Source of the DNA: Pararge aegeria
Taxonomy: Eukaryota > Arthropoda > Insecta > Lepidoptera > Nymphalidae
Length of the DNA stretch: 64,000 nucleotides
Assembly: GCF_905163445.1 (NCBI RefSeq)
Contig: NC_053184.1
Span: 3,162,001 to 3,226,000, forward strand
Direction: 5' to 3'
Shown here: one piece after another, positions 41,041 through 52,760 of the stretch
How positions within the stretch are numbered: position 1 is the first letter of the stretch
Layout: every line of letters begins with the position of its first letter
Program-made: the position numbers and the translations under genes
The notes under the pieces: generated by a model
Database searches by the model: none
Seen by the model: the letters and a program-made list of their open reading frames with translations, nothing else
What the model was told of the DNA's origin: nothing

Positions 41041-41407
41041 CTTTATTCCACCATAACTTAAAGTCAACAGATCTGGTACATAAGCTTTATCGTCGGAATA
41101 CCGAGTGATACTAGGTGTACATTTTTAGCAAATAATCTTATTTCAAGTTTAGTCCCTGCATGTTCAGTGGCATGCACATGGTGTCCAGGGTAGCCAATAA
41201 TTAGGCGGATGATATAATATAGAAAATAATATCTTAAATTGCGGTATAGAAAAAATTATGGTAGGCAATGCTTTTCCGCATATATCATATTACATACTAA
41301 TATGCCCGCTGCATGGTAACAATTATATTGACGTGAAATTCATTGGTTTAATTTTAAGCTCACTGTGAAAATTCATACGAACTTTGACACTCTTATTTAT
41401 TATGTTA

Positions 41408-41844
41408 CTAGCTGTTGCCCGCGACTTCGTCTGAGTTTGATTTATTTTTGATGTGGCATTAAATTTAGTTGTAGTTCTAAAAAAAATTAAAGTACTCAGT
41501 ATCGCTAAGCCTTGAATGAGGGGTTTGCTGCTGTCCGTTGAGGAGTTCAGTGTTCTCTATCTCCAACCACAGTTTGGACAAAATTAAACACATATTATAA
41601 CCTCAATAGTACAAAAATAATTATTTAAATCGGTTATAATTTGTCGGAGTTATGGTATAAATCGTCAAACACTTTCATCCCCTCTCCCAAAGGAACAGAG
41701 CTTAATGTCGGGATAATAAGTATCCTTTATTACTTCTAACACTTCCAAGAATATGTGTACAAAGTTTCATGAGGATCGGTTAAGTAGTTTTTGCGTGAAA
41801 GCGTGACAAACAAACTTACATTCACATTTATAATATTAGTAGTA
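41408..41844 (-). mobile_element. Non-autonomous Helitron, second copy
   Basis: Minus-strand 3' end GCGGGCAACAGCTAG followed by T (A at 41407 on the plus strand). The 5' end is CTACTAATATTATAAATGTG, and the interior matches 23161-23579 throughout (for example GTGTACAAAGTTTCATGAGG on the plus strand). Confidence 0.75.
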
Positions 41845-42999
41845 CACGTCATGACGTGACCGCATTACGAGAACAGAGAAGTTTATAGCTACCTATATGT
41901 CACTGTAGCTAAAATTCGTTACAATACTTGAAAAAGGTTGACAATCGCTTGAACTGAAGTTGCTCCGCCTGTGCAAACCCTTAGATAAAACTAGAGCTGA
42001 TGTTTAAATCAATGAAATGAATATTCATAGTATTTAATGTTAATTCTGATGATTAATAAAATTAATACTGTGCAGAAGGTCTTATTAGTTCTAACCAGCC
42101 TTTATACAGAAAAGAAGTGATGTGGAAGAGGATGTGGCGCGGACATGATACTGTCTGTTCGATTTATATACCCCCTGGGTAAATAAATAAATCGAACAGA
42201 CAGTATGGTACACACAGTATGGTACACAGTATGTTACAGACCATATGGTATGGTATTTCTAGTTTATCTAAGGAATTCAAATCTTACCCCAATAATATAG
42301 CGATGGCATCTTTCGTTGCTGTCAATTTAATTATTTAAACACTTTCCTATTTTGTCAAATGGAATTTATTCTTGAGTTTCAAAGCTAAGCCCGACTACGG
42401 AGTTTAGTTTTAATAGAAATCTGAAACCTCGCTACATAAGAATTGAAAACAAGTAGGTACCTAAAAATGTTTTTAAACCTTACTTTTAAAATCTTATATT
42501 AAACAAAAAGGCGTAGTCAGTGGCCGCATACCTATTCCATTAAGCTTAAATAACGTCGGTTGTTTTACGTTGTCACAATTTGCAATGCATAATCAACATT
42601 GCTATAGTGGCCATCAACTCAGCCTTTTTTAATATTTCAGTCAGTTGTAATTTTTTATTTTATTTCTATTTCTATACTATAAAGAAACACTTAGCAGTAG
42701 GAGATTATAAAACCAGTTCATAGCATGGGGCTTATAAAAAATACTGACTTTTTACGTAATTGAAATTAGTGATTGATAAAAATTTAAAACGAAAATCCAA
42801 CTATTCATTCTGTATGTCATATTGGTAAAATACTATAAATTGTATGTATAATGTATATATATATATATTTACTACATATAATATATGTATAAATAATAGT
42901 AGATAAATAATATTAAGTACGCAAACAGCAGTTTCAGTTTTCTTAAAATTTTAAAACAATTTTGCTGAGGTAAATTTAGATAAAATTAATTTACGTGAA
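41845..42999. other. Unassigned AT-rich DNA with one hairpin
   Basis: Holds the hairpin at 42148-42206, a short tandem of CAGTATGGTACA (42201-42235) and a TA-rich tract near 42850. No gene recognised. Confidence 0.35.
42148..42206. repeat. Hairpin, 20-bp perfect arms
   Basis: 42148-42167 and 42187-42206 are exact reverse complements around 19 bases. Confidence 0.9.
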
Positions 43000-43364
43000 C
43001 TAAAAACTGAAACAACTGAGCGTAGACAAGTTAAAAGTGTTATGAATATATGATTTTAGCGTAGAATCGCCTGCTCTTTTCAAAAGTGCATTATTATGTA
43101 AGGAAGGCGTGCCTTGCATCTTGATGAGGGAGAAAGAAAGTTTCATCATAGAATTTTTAATGACATAAGAATTTTTTGCTGCGGAATTTATTATGTAGTC
43201 TCTGCCTTTCGCCTGCGGCTCTGCGCGTAACTTATCCTTTGTGAGATAAAATGAAAAAAAAAGATGGTCAAGTGTAAATGGGAGTCTTGTCATAAATGGC
43301 TTCTTTAATATAACGATATAGTGTCTTAAACAAATAAAAATATACTTAATATTGTTATTCACTA
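43000..43364 (-). other. Open frame of unknown meaning upstream of an L-A fragment
   Basis: The 155-codon minus-strand frame 43000-43467 begins inside the L-A 3' fragment and continues for about 120 codons into non-repeat DNA (LRAEPQAKGRDYIINSAAKN, MQGTPSLHNNALLKRAGDS). Being open for this length in AT-rich DNA is mildly notable, but its start lies in transposon sequence and no motif is recognised. Confidence 0.15.
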
Positions 43365-44135
43365 TTTTTTCCAAATTCATTAATTTCAAGGACATAAGCA
43401 CTTTTAAAACATCAAAGTATGTATGTTTGTCTGTGACTCTACCAGTGGTTCGGAATGCGGGTTCCACCGAAAAGAAGCAGGCAAAATATTCAGTAGTTTC
43501 TCTTTTCCAACATCAACATTTTTTAAAAATGTAAATTTATATATTTTAACATTTATTTTTTTATCTTGCGAGAGATGAAAGTGGAGCTGTATGATTCCAA
43601 GCAACCTTGTCACTAGGAAATGCATCAATTACTTTGAATAAAAAAAAAAAACAAAAGTAAATAATATAGTTTCATGTCGTAACCTCTCTGTCATAAATGT
43701 GTTTTAACATATTGTTTAAACTTCTGCATTGTAAGTCCAAAATTACCTTTATCATCACATCAACCCATTACCAGCCCACTACAGAGCACGGGTCTGCTAC
43801 CACAATGAGAAGAGGTTTAGACCACTACGCTGGCCCAGTGTGGATTGGTGGACTCCACACTCCTTTGAGAACATTATGCAGAAGCCTCAGGCATGCAGGT
43901 TGCCTCGCGCTGTTTTCCTTCACCGTTGAAGCAAGTAATATTTTAATTACAGGTGCGTGCTCGGATTCGAACCCATCCCCTTGGAAGTGAAGTCGAGCTC
44001 CTACCCAATGCTATCACCGCTTCCTTAGGATCCAAATTATCTCAGGAAAATTACCTTAAGAATCATAATAATATAAAAGCAGGTAGGTACTTCGAACCAT
44101 AATTACTTCTGTAACTTTAACAGACGATAGTCACT
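43365..44135 (-). mobile_element. L-A LINE 3' fragment split by a SINE-A
   Basis: 43365-43749 matches the 3' UTR and last ORF2 codons of L-A (GACTCTACCAGTGGTTCGGA, GATTCCAAGCAACCTTGTCA). The next L-A sequence (AAGAATCATAATAATATAAA, the counterpart of 3951-3970) resumes at 44058 after the SINE and its duplicated target. The original insertion was therefore at least about 470 bases long before interruption. Confidence 0.8.
43750..44046 (-). mobile_element. SINE-A, full length with exact 11-bp TSD
   Basis: Minus strand: AAGCGGTGATAGCATTGGGT (A-box region), B box GGTTCGAATCC, GCACGCACCTGTAATTAAAA, body, GGGCTGGTAATGGGTTGATG and GATGAT tail. AAAATTACCTT is repeated exactly at 43739-43749 and 44047-44057. 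Confidence 0.9.
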
Positions 44136-44451
44136 AAAAAAATCAATCACTAGCTCGCGTCCCTCATCCGCGTTTTTAACCTCTTTTTAAAAATCTTGTG
44201 GGAAAGGTTTGTTTTCCCAAGTAGATCGATTTTTTTAGAAAAAAAACGACTATTTCTTTAAATCAAGGGGGAATTTTTGATTAATGATTAGATGTTTTTT
44301 CAGAACTAATAGTAGTATATGTTAGTGTCCGTTCTTTCAACTATCTTCATGCCAAAAGTCAAGTCGATTGGGTGCTAAGTTAGGGCGTAAAAGAACAAAC
44401 AAAGAACCACTTACGAATTTATAATATTAAGTCAGGATTATGATATTTTAC
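44136..44451. other. Unassigned DNA
   Basis: Nothing recognised; the phrase GTTGGTCTAGTAG that starts SINE-D follows at 44454. Confidence 0.3.
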
Positions 44452-44715
44452 TCGTTGGTCTAGTAGTAACTATGTTCAATTACAGATCTTGGGGTCCTGG
44501 GGTTGAATTCCGGGTATAACCAAGAATTGTTAGATATTATTTTTCTGTTAAAGAATTTTCAGTACCAGCTCGGAGTAAGGCCGCGGTAACCACGGAGTAC
44601 CTCAGAGAGAAACCGTTCGCCCCGGTCATTAAAGCCTACCAATCCGCATTAAAGAAGCGTTGTGGGTGTTGGCTCCAAAACCATCTCGAACGTTAATTGG
44701 CTGCGGATGATGATA
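44452..44715 (+). mobile_element. SINE-D, single copy of another tRNA-like SINE
   Basis: Starts TTGGTCTAGTAGTAAC (A-box-like), has GGGGTTGAATTCCGG (B-box-like), a GC-richer body (CGGAGTAAGGCCGCGGTAAC) and ends GGCTGCGGATGATGATATT. The body does not match SINE-A, B or C. Confidence 0.55.
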
Positions 44716-45104
44716 TTAATGAAATTATTTAAGAGTTTTCTACAATTTAATAATCTCTGCATAATATAAATCAATAGTAAGTAAATAAATAGAAAACTTT
44801 GTGTACGTAGGTGCATTAATCTGTCATCGTTATTCTACAAAACATATTTTTGAGAGTTTGCACTTGATCTATTCGATTCAGTTTCAACCTCACTTTTCTA
44901 CTATTGAGCGGCGACGTATCTAAAGGGTCTGTACCGTTACATATTTGATAAACCATCGACACGTACGAAGCCTTTTGTCTCCACGAGCCTAATCCGCAAC
45001 ACAAAGATCTGGAATGCCATTTTGCTTCGTCGCTTCCCACAATATGGTATGTACGAGTATATAATATACCATCAAATCATGAGTGGTTTGAATATTGGAT
45101 AGAA

Positions 45105-45190
45105 AGTGGGGTTACTTTGCGAAATTCTATATAAATAAGCTTAATTTGTTATACTTCGCGTAAAGCAGGACAATGTTTGTAGGATTGGTG
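45105..45190. mobile_element. Long-TIR element fragment, inverted
   Basis: GGGGTTACTTTGCGAAATTC followed by AATAAGCTTAATTTGTTATA and TTCGCGTAAAGCAGGACAAT, the outer block of the element in reverse order. Confidence 0.55.
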
Positions 45191-45825
45191 ATTATATAGC
45201 AACAGTTTTGTTAAACTAAAATAGGGACCACTACGTAAACAAATAGTTTTAACGTTCGTCGTAATTTTAAGAGTTAATACAAAGCATTTTGGAAATGAAA
45301 TACATATTTGTTTTAAATTACTTGTTTATACCTAATACTCATTCCTACCAAAGATAAGAAAGAAATACTTGAAAACTTAAAATTATTAGTTAAATTTATT
45401 TATAGGATTTAATACAATGAATTCTTGCTATTACTTTTCAAAAAAGTATATAAAAAGGATTTTGGATGATATTTTAAACCGGTTGGATTAATTGTAACGG
45501 AAAGATTCATTATTTGTCGATTCAAAAGACCTTTCAAAGTATAAAAATAACATGAGTTTGGATAAAGTAATGATGTATGAGGATATGGAATCGTTCAATA
45601 TCATTATGGAAATAACGAGGCGTGCCAAAGATAATAAAAGTGTATTGTGTTTCAAGGGATGCCTGTTATATATTTATTTTTGTAAAGAATCGTTCTTTTA
45701 GATGTATTTTTTTTGTGATCTATACAAAAAAAATTATAAATCACGTGTAAACTTTATTACCTACCATAAAAAAGTTAGCTTATTATATCTGTTATCTAGA
45801 TCTGATCTGATCTGAACAGATCATA
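45191..45825. other. Unassigned AT-rich DNA
   Basis: Nothing recognised. A GATCT/GATCTGATCT micro-repeat lies at 45797-45815. Confidence 0.3.
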
Positions 45826-46542
45826 AGGGTGATAGTCTAGTGGTGAGTACTTAAGCCTCCCTTACGGTGGGAACCAAGTTTGATTCCTGTCATGCACCTA
45901 TGATTTTTAGAAGTTGTGTGGGTTTTTATAACACTAGCGTACCCAGCCCGCTTCGCCGGGCTAGATTTTGCTTTAATTATTATTTTAATTAATATTTTAT
46001 TTAAACAATAAACTTAATTAAGTTTTTTATTTAAGTCTCATAATATATTAAATCATTTATTTCTCTCCGTATTCGTTCTCTTCTCGAGCGGGTGAAGATC
46101 ATTATCTACACCCATGTACACCCAACAATAGAATATCATCATAGTGAATAAAAGCTGTATTTGACAGTTTGACAGTTTAAAAATATGAGTGCTCCGATAG
46201 TCATCAACTTTTACAGGATTACCCGCCAGGTCAATCCGGAAATTCTCTGAAAGTTTCATTGAAGTCGGTCCAGCCGTTTCGGAGCCTGTACGGAACATAC
46301 CCACACACTTTCTCTTTTATATATATAGAAAGATTAATTAAAATATCACATACTAGAACGGTGAAGGAAATGCATACCTAAGTATTCTGCAGTGTTCTCA
46401 AAGGCGTGTGAAGTCTACCAATCCGCACTCAGCAAGCGTGGTGGACTATGGCATAACTCCTTCTCACTTCAAGAGGTACACTTTAGAGGGCCGGCAATGG
46501 GTTGATGGTGATGATAATAGATGATGAACGATGATGATGACA
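45826..46542 (+). mobile_element. SINE-A interrupted by a Helitron
   Basis: The head and first part (45826-45933: GGTGATAGTCTAGTGGTGAG, TTGATTCC, GCACCTATG) and the second part (46334-46542: AATTAAAATATCAC, GAACGGTGAAGGAAATGCAT, AATCCGCACTCAGCAAGCGT, GATGATGATG) together make one SINE-A. The Helitron 45934-46333 separates them. Confidence 0.75.
45934..46333 (-). mobile_element. Non-autonomous Helitron inside SINE-A (400 bp)
   Basis: Minus strand: 5' TCTTTCTATATATATAAAAG, preceded by A; 3' end GGCTGGGTACGCTAG followed by T. A CCCGGCGAAGCGGG stem-forming sequence precedes the CTAG end, as expected for the Helitron 3' hairpin. The 83-codon frame at 46053-46304 lies entirely inside and is not considered a gene. 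Confidence 0.75.
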
Positions 46543-47705
46543 TATTATCAATGATGGAACTAGTAAAGTTTGGGGCTTTTCTTTCAATTTTATCTTTGGC
46601 AATGAATGAATGGAATGTTCGCTCGTTTTTTTTTTGCACGACTCATGATGCGAAGCATCAGAGAGTGCTTTACGATCGCCGAAATTTTTTTCGCCTCATT
46701 ACGACGGCTATTTTTATTATTATAGCCTTGTTAGTTCACGGAATCAAGATATTTTGCATACTATTGTCGAGATAATTTAATGGAGATCAATTCCATACTT
46801 TTAAAAAAATGATTTACTGCAATAGAATTGGAAAAAAACACCAAAATAGGTCAAAAAAATTTCCTGTCCGTCATGTGTGAAACCCAAAAACACTCTAACT
46901 TATGAAAAAATCCATTATTTGAGTAAATTTTTTTTTTTTTAAATTCTAATCGACGATTGTAGGTCACTGAATGCGAATGATTAATTAATTCAGTGTAGTT
47001 TAATTGCAATTAATAAAGAACGAAAACTGCAAGACTGTATATCTATATATATCCATGTAAAATTAACATGGATGGTGATATATCTATATCTATAGATATT
47101 ATGTACATTTTATTCCACCAGGGGCGCCTGTGCATCACTTTCCTAGTACAGCTGTTTTTTCGGCAACTAATTTTGAACGACGTATGTTTTTTTTTTTTTT
47201 TTGCAATATTTGATAATTAAATGAGCATTATGAGTCGTGTACTTTTGGATTTTCCAAATTTTTTGTAAATACTGTAATCTTTCTCAAACGTTCAAACGTT
47301 CTCTTCGAAAGCGTTGTTCAAAAATATAGCATCTGTACTTATTTTTATAAATACGAAAGTTTGGATGCATTTTTGTTACCCAATCACGCCGGAAATGCTG
47401 AACAGATCTGTTTGAAATTTAGCACAGAGATAAATTATAGATTTTATCCTGGAAAAGGTACGGTTTCCATGGGCAAGATTTGATTTTGCTTTTACAGTTT
47501 ATCTGTAATCGACATGTTTTTTGCATAGTGGTAGTTCAAGGGCTAGAGAATAACTTAGGCAAAAAAATCCAAATTTCCACACGAAAAAAGTCGCTGGTAG
47601 CCAGTGAAATTATAATTTGCAAAATTGCTAAGCAGATAAAAACTTTTACAACAGATTATTGATCAATGCTGGTCGTAGTTTTTTGTAGGAAGTTTTTTTA
47701 TAGAA
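46543..47705. other. Unassigned AT-rich DNA
   Basis: Includes an 84-codon frame at 46521-46775 starting in the SINE tail and ending in a hydrophobic stretch; no family recognised. A weak hairpin (ATCCATGT/ACATGGAT) lies near 47051-47073. Confidence 0.3.
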
Positions 47706-48165
47706 TACCATGATATTTTGTTACTTAGGTCGAGCGAGTCCCTGCAACACGCTTTATTTTATCCGTCCACGTCTTGGGAGTCTACCAACGCTGCCTTCAC
47801 CGGTGCTACGTCGCAATTTCTGCATATCGGGACCTCAACGTCCATCGGTTCTACGAGCTATATGTCCCGCCTACTGGCACTTTAGCTTCACGATTATTTG
47901 AGCTTTTTCGGTAACTCTGGTTTCTCTGCAAATCTCCTCATTCCTGATTTGATCACGTAGAAATACTCCAAGCATTGCTCACTCCATCGCCCGCTGAGCT
48001 ACCCTAGGTCTTTTTATTACATCCATAGTTATTGACCATGTTTTAAGCCATAAGTTATTACTGGCAACACTCATTGTTCGAAGACTTTGATCTTCCGGCA
48101 CTGAGGTATATTGATCATTATTCACAGATAACACTAAAGAAATGTAAAACAGTAGAGTTTCCATT
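47706..48165 (-). pseudogene. RTE LINE C-terminal remnant, longest in the window
   Basis: Minus strand from 48164: WLKTWSITMDVIKRPRVAQR, AMLGVFLRDQIRNEEICRET, RVTEKAQIIVKLKCQ, AGHIARRTDGR and GSVGRLPRRG. These are the consecutive blocks of the RTE ORF2 C-terminus, with at least three in-frame stops. The YVQQW end is not reached. Confidence 0.8.
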
Positions 48166-49084
48166 TTCTTAAACCTGTATTAAAACGGTACAAAACTATA
48201 AACTTAAGCTTGCACCCTCTAAATCTTAAACAGCGCGAAGGAACTCAGCTAAAGTGAATACGGCTCGAGTACCCAAACTTTTTTCTCACGTAATTTATGA
48301 AATTTAAGGACCGTGTTGATCTGCTCCTACGTTTTTATTTATATAATAATATTATTCACTATAATAATATATTTTTTTGAGAACTATTAGCGCGCTTGGG
48401 CAAAAAAACGACCTGTAGGCCGTCACGGATATTGGCATGATGCTCTCTTATTCCGCCGTACCAGACCTCTTGACTTTTTTGGGTGTTTATAACATAGAAA
48501 TAAATTTATTTTATTAACGAAACGAAACACAATTTTTTTCTTTATATTAGCTTTATTTTTTATTTATTATATTTAAAATAATTATTTTTGGTTGCTGCAT
48601 GCTCATAATCGCTTAACAGCTTGTCTTACGCATATACACTACTAAATTGTACTCGTACATACATGATTGTATTTAAATATGTATATATGCGATTTTGTCT
48701 TTATGGATTGGTAAAATCTTGTGATTTTGCATCACCTACATTCTATGATAGCGTAAGTGATGTTGTGTTGACTTCTTGAAAAGTTTATTTTGTGCGTACT
48801 GCGCATTGTCATTATTGCGTTTTCCATAGTTAATATTTAAATTTATTCATTGTAAAATCAGTGTGATGAACAATTATCGAGGAATTAATATTGAATCGTG
48901 CAGGAAATATTTACCTACTTATTATTATAAGTAAATATAAAAAATAAACGGAAGTAAGAAATATTTATGTAGAAAAATAAATGACGATAAGAACGTATTA
49001 ATCTGAAAGTACCTTCACCCTGTAAATATAGTAATCTTGTTTCTTTAAAATATAAATATAACCTAAAATAAACTATTTAAAACT
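48166..49084. other. Unassigned AT-rich DNA
   Basis: Nothing recognised. Confidence 0.3.
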
Positions 49085-49400
49085 AAATAAAATCTAAAAC
49101 GACCTCGAAACCACCGCAGCGAGGCACAGTTCCTAATATGCTGGCAGTATTGCCTCTTTGGATGGCCAAACTAATTCCTTGGCCAAGGTAACTGCCCGCT
49201 CTAGGATCACCGGTAGACTCGATAACCCTTTTCGATAATTCTTTGAAAAGGGCTCTTGCCTCCGGACCCCACGGTACCAAAGTCTCTACTCCAAAAGGCA
49301 CAAAAATGAAGCTGCTATCCAGGTTTTCATATTTACGCCTCTTGGCCAGCTTGGCACTGGAAGCAGCCGCACCTACTATTGATAGGTGGCCTGGAAATTG
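49085..49400 (-). pseudogene. Orphan retroelement C-terminal domain ('SLAIQRGN'), open frame
   Basis: The minus-strand frame runs from about 49395 through AAASSAKLAKRRKYENLDSS and FIFVPFGVETLVPWGPEARA to LFKELSKRVIESTGDPRAGS, then YLGQGISLAIQRGN and SILGTVPRCGGFE, stop at 49083. About 100 codons are open and most of the characteristic positions are kept, in contrast to the frameshifted copy at 24725. It begins abruptly, so it is a 5'-truncated or isolated domain. I associate the pattern with animal retroelement ORFs; the clade is unknown. Confidence 0.55.
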
Positions 49401-50147
49401 AAATAATTATAATTTTTAAATAATTTCAATAATTACATAAATTTTTTTATAAAATATTTCTATTTTTTATACTTAATTACAAATGTTTAAACCAATTGAA
49501 GTAACAATAATAATTATTCAATAATGACACATCTGTATGACGTTCAGAAAGTAGATACCTACTTTAAAAAAAATATTTGGTTTGATTTGATTATTTACTG
49601 TCAAAACATTATTCCAATATTGAATTTCTCCTTCTATCGGCAGAGCTTTGACTGCTTAACTGCCTTCGTTTATTTTAATAAATTGTTACTGTATATTAGT
49701 TTGTTTTACGATATTTACACTGGCCTGTTATTAAAATGAGAACTTTAAACTTTTCACGAATTCAATATTTTTTTCAATACTGAAATACGATTCGCAAAGC
49801 GGATAATCAAATTAACTAGCAGTGAGACCGTAAAATCGTATTAAGTGCTAAACGTGCTGATAGATTTAGCGCATAATGCGATTTTCCGCTACGTACTTAT
49901 TGGCTTAATAACGCATGAAAATATTTGGCATTAAATCTATTTGGGGTACCTATATTATTTTTGTTTGGAACTATGGAAACGTGGATTATTGCTTTCAAAA
50001 TGATTTGGCTCGTCAGATGAATGCTCGTTATTTGGTAAGCCAAAGCCATACACGATATAGTTTTAAATATATAACATTATTGCAGAGCGATTTTTGTCCA
50101 GTCTTGGGATAAGATATAGGTATTTTGTAGAAGTTCCATCCTTACAA
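49401..50147. other. Unassigned AT-rich DNA
   Basis: Frames at 49524-49739 and 49915-50112 (71 and 65 codons) look random. Confidence 0.3.
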
Positions 50148-50158
50148 AGAAACATGCT

Positions 50159-50191
50159 GCCCAATAATGATCACGCTGATCATTATTGGGC
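50159..50191. repeat. Hairpin, 15-bp perfect arms
   Basis: 50159-50173 and 50177-50191 are exact reverse complements around CGC. A third copy of the AATAATGATC arm follows at 50194. Confidence 0.9.
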
Positions 50192-50460
50192 ACAATAATG
50201 ATCTCGCTGGGCAGGCGGGTTGGTTATCGCAGGGCTGGACTGACTGCACTGGCCTTGATGCTGCCCGAGACCGGTCTCTTCCATTTGTTCAGTATAGTCA
50301 ATTCGAAAAGGTTTAACCGCCACTTGTCGGTCACCAGCACCTTGTCGGTTAGATGATAGGGTACACCACGGGCAGATGCGGTTGGCAATTTGGGATGCTG
50401 ACTGGCACAAGGTGGTAAGGGGCCTACTCCTTGCACCCTTGGGATAAGACGGGTAAAATA
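50192..50460 (-). repeat. GC-richer repeat with open minus frame, unclassified
   Basis: A minus-strand frame reads LTDKVLVTDKWRLNLFELTI and LNKWKRPVSGSIKAS. The left edge matches window positions 25-57. The composition contrasts with the AT-rich surroundings, so it is probably part of a mobile element. I cannot name it. Confidence 0.4.
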
Positions 50461-52401
50461 TAATATACTTTTAGAAGTAGTGAATTCTTAATAAATTACA
50501 GTAATTAAGATAAAGAGGTTCACAATGGAAGAAACTTGTCCCGAACGACTCGGGCGTGTCAGTCTCGCAACTTTCTTCGAGTAAAATGTAAAGTAAGCAT
50601 AAACGAGACTTAATTTTACGCCAACAGCCACACATAATGCTCGAGGCTCGTAAACAAAAGATAAAACAGTTATATTCAGTGTCCCTGATAGCCAAAGAGG
50701 AGTGCGACGGTTTGAGGAAGTACTTTAATTAAGGCTTAAAGTTTGACGTATTGAAGTCAATTTAAACTCCTCTACCTGAAATGAGTAAAGATATATTTTT
50801 GTAGACGGCGGGGGGTCGTATTATAAGATATTTTGTAGTAGTAGTAAAAGTTATGTAAAAACGATGCATGTGGATCTCGATTTACTGTCAATTTTTTTTA
50901 AATAAAATTTTCAAGCATGCCAAGTGCCAATCTGCAGAGCAGCAGGTGGGTCAGTGGTCTATTTTTTTCTATTTCCTATAAGGAAGGCCTTTGCCACACC
51001 AATAGGTGACGTTGAATGATTGGTAAAAGTTGACTGACCTTGTTCAGCCTTGCGACAGTTGGTTGATATACTCGTATGGTGACATGCGTCTGGTTCCATT
51101 TATCAAAAACATTTTACATTTTGTGTGTAAAACCGAAATCAGCTTTGATATGATCATATTGGGTCATACCTATGCTCGCCTGTCCGACCTAGACACGACA
51201 TACTCTGTAGGTCTAGATTCGTATTCAGACCTAGTTTTAAATTAACTTCCATGAAGTGCTCAGTCCTTTTTATATATTGATTTATAGTGGTCTGGAGTCC
51301 TTCCAAGCTTAAGGCATATAACATTCCAATACAGAAATCGATAAATAATTATCAATGGTGTAAATCAGTTATATAAACTTGGGTGAAGCACTCCTAAAAA
51401 ATCCTACCAGCTCTTTGACTATAATACTCAGTGTTGCTGAGGTGAACAATGTACATTTAATATTAGATTTATAAGGAGTGCGCGCAATTTTTTTCATGTC
51501 CTTTTTGTCTTTCGTCGTAACTGAGTTTATTGTTCTGTGTAAATGTTGGTATAATGTTTTAATGCTTGTTTAAAAGGTTGTTAACACGTCGCTGCCTCAG
51601 TATATTTATGACTAGATAACTTCTTCACTTATACGAATGAGTAATAAGAGCTTACTTTCTATTGGATCCTTACAATAGCTTAAAAGCGTATTACAAGCTA
51701 TACCAGGACATCATGAACAATTGTGTCTTATATAATTCCAATATCGTGTGAGCTAAAATGAGCTGATAGGGAAACATATCAGTTGTTAGTCAGTATTCAC
51801 ATTGAGGGAACCTAGAGTTCCTCACTGGCTCGAGACGGCTCCGGCAAGGCCCCGAGCGTCGTACCAAGGCCCCCGATACGCACGTCTTATTCGGATATTC
51901 TCAGTCACAAGACTGAAGTCTGACACGATTAGCAGCTATACCTTCACCGAGTGTACATGAGACAATGGAATCACCTCTGAAGTTTATATCTATTGGAATA
52001 GATACAAAACACTGCACTGCAACACTGCAGGTTTGGAACGTACCAAGACTGCAAAGTTTGTGAATAGGTAAAGTCTACGATTATTTAGTAAGTTTACGGT
52101 TGGTAATAATTGCTAATGATGTATATATACCTACGCAATGATGGAATATGTATGGAAAAATGAAAATATATGTATGTATGTACTATGTATATAAATACAT
52201 TTGTGCATTATTCAGATTAGGGTCTGATTAAACTGGTGGACATGGGTAGGTCGGTTTATAATATAAATATACATGGTAGTATCAGAAATTGTGACTAAGT
52301 ATCAATGGTAATAGATTTTCAATCAAGTCCTTTTGTGATGTCTGTAAAATAAAATATAATCTCTGAGGTATGATATACTAAACAAAAAAAGAAAAACATC
52401 G
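50461..52401. other. Unassigned DNA
   Basis: Almost 2 kb with random short frames. A GC-richer patch at 51820-51890 (CTCACTGGCTCGAGACGGCT) carries no long frame. Confidence 0.3.
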
Positions 52402-52414
52402 TGTACACGCATTA

Positions 52415-52708
52415 GAAGTTATACTTCATTGACGTAAAAAGATAAAAAAAATATCTTACGCCTTATTCTACGTATGCAGAGAAAACGACACTAACAATAC
52501 AAAAAATATATTAAATACATTGAATGTTTTATTATAAAGCATTATCTAGTTTTCTCATTATCGGACCACCAAGTTTTACTGAACATTAAAATTGGAGATT
52601 TTTGTTCAATTCAATCAATTAAAATACCGGAATGATCCCGCAGACTTTGACAATTGAAAGTGTATACTGTCAAACCTTTTCCTAACGCCGATAAAGAAGT
52701 ATAACTTC
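52415..52708 (+). mobile_element. MITE with perfect 13-bp TIR GAAGTTATACTTC, short copy
   Basis: TIRs at 52415-52427 and 52696-52708 are exact inverses. The interior matches 8090-8362 but lacks the 190 bases found at the right of that copy. No ORF. The right TIR directly abuts the hairpin at 52709. Confidence 0.65.
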
Positions 52709-52760
52709 AAAAAACGTATCATCAAAAGCGGTTTATACCGCTTTTGATGATACGTTTTTT
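52709..52760. repeat. Perfect hairpin, 24-bp arms, abutting a MITE end
   Basis: 52709-52732 and 52737-52760 are exact reverse complements around TTAT. The first base follows the last base of the MITE TIR. Confidence 0.9.

Noticed and set aside
43000..43467. 155-codon minus-strand ORF as a gene
   Set aside because: Its first 35 or so codons are the L-A LINE 3' UTR read in frame, so the start is accidental; the rest has no motif.
46053..46304. 83-codon minus-strand ORF
   Set aside because: Entirely within the non-autonomous Helitron 45934-46333.
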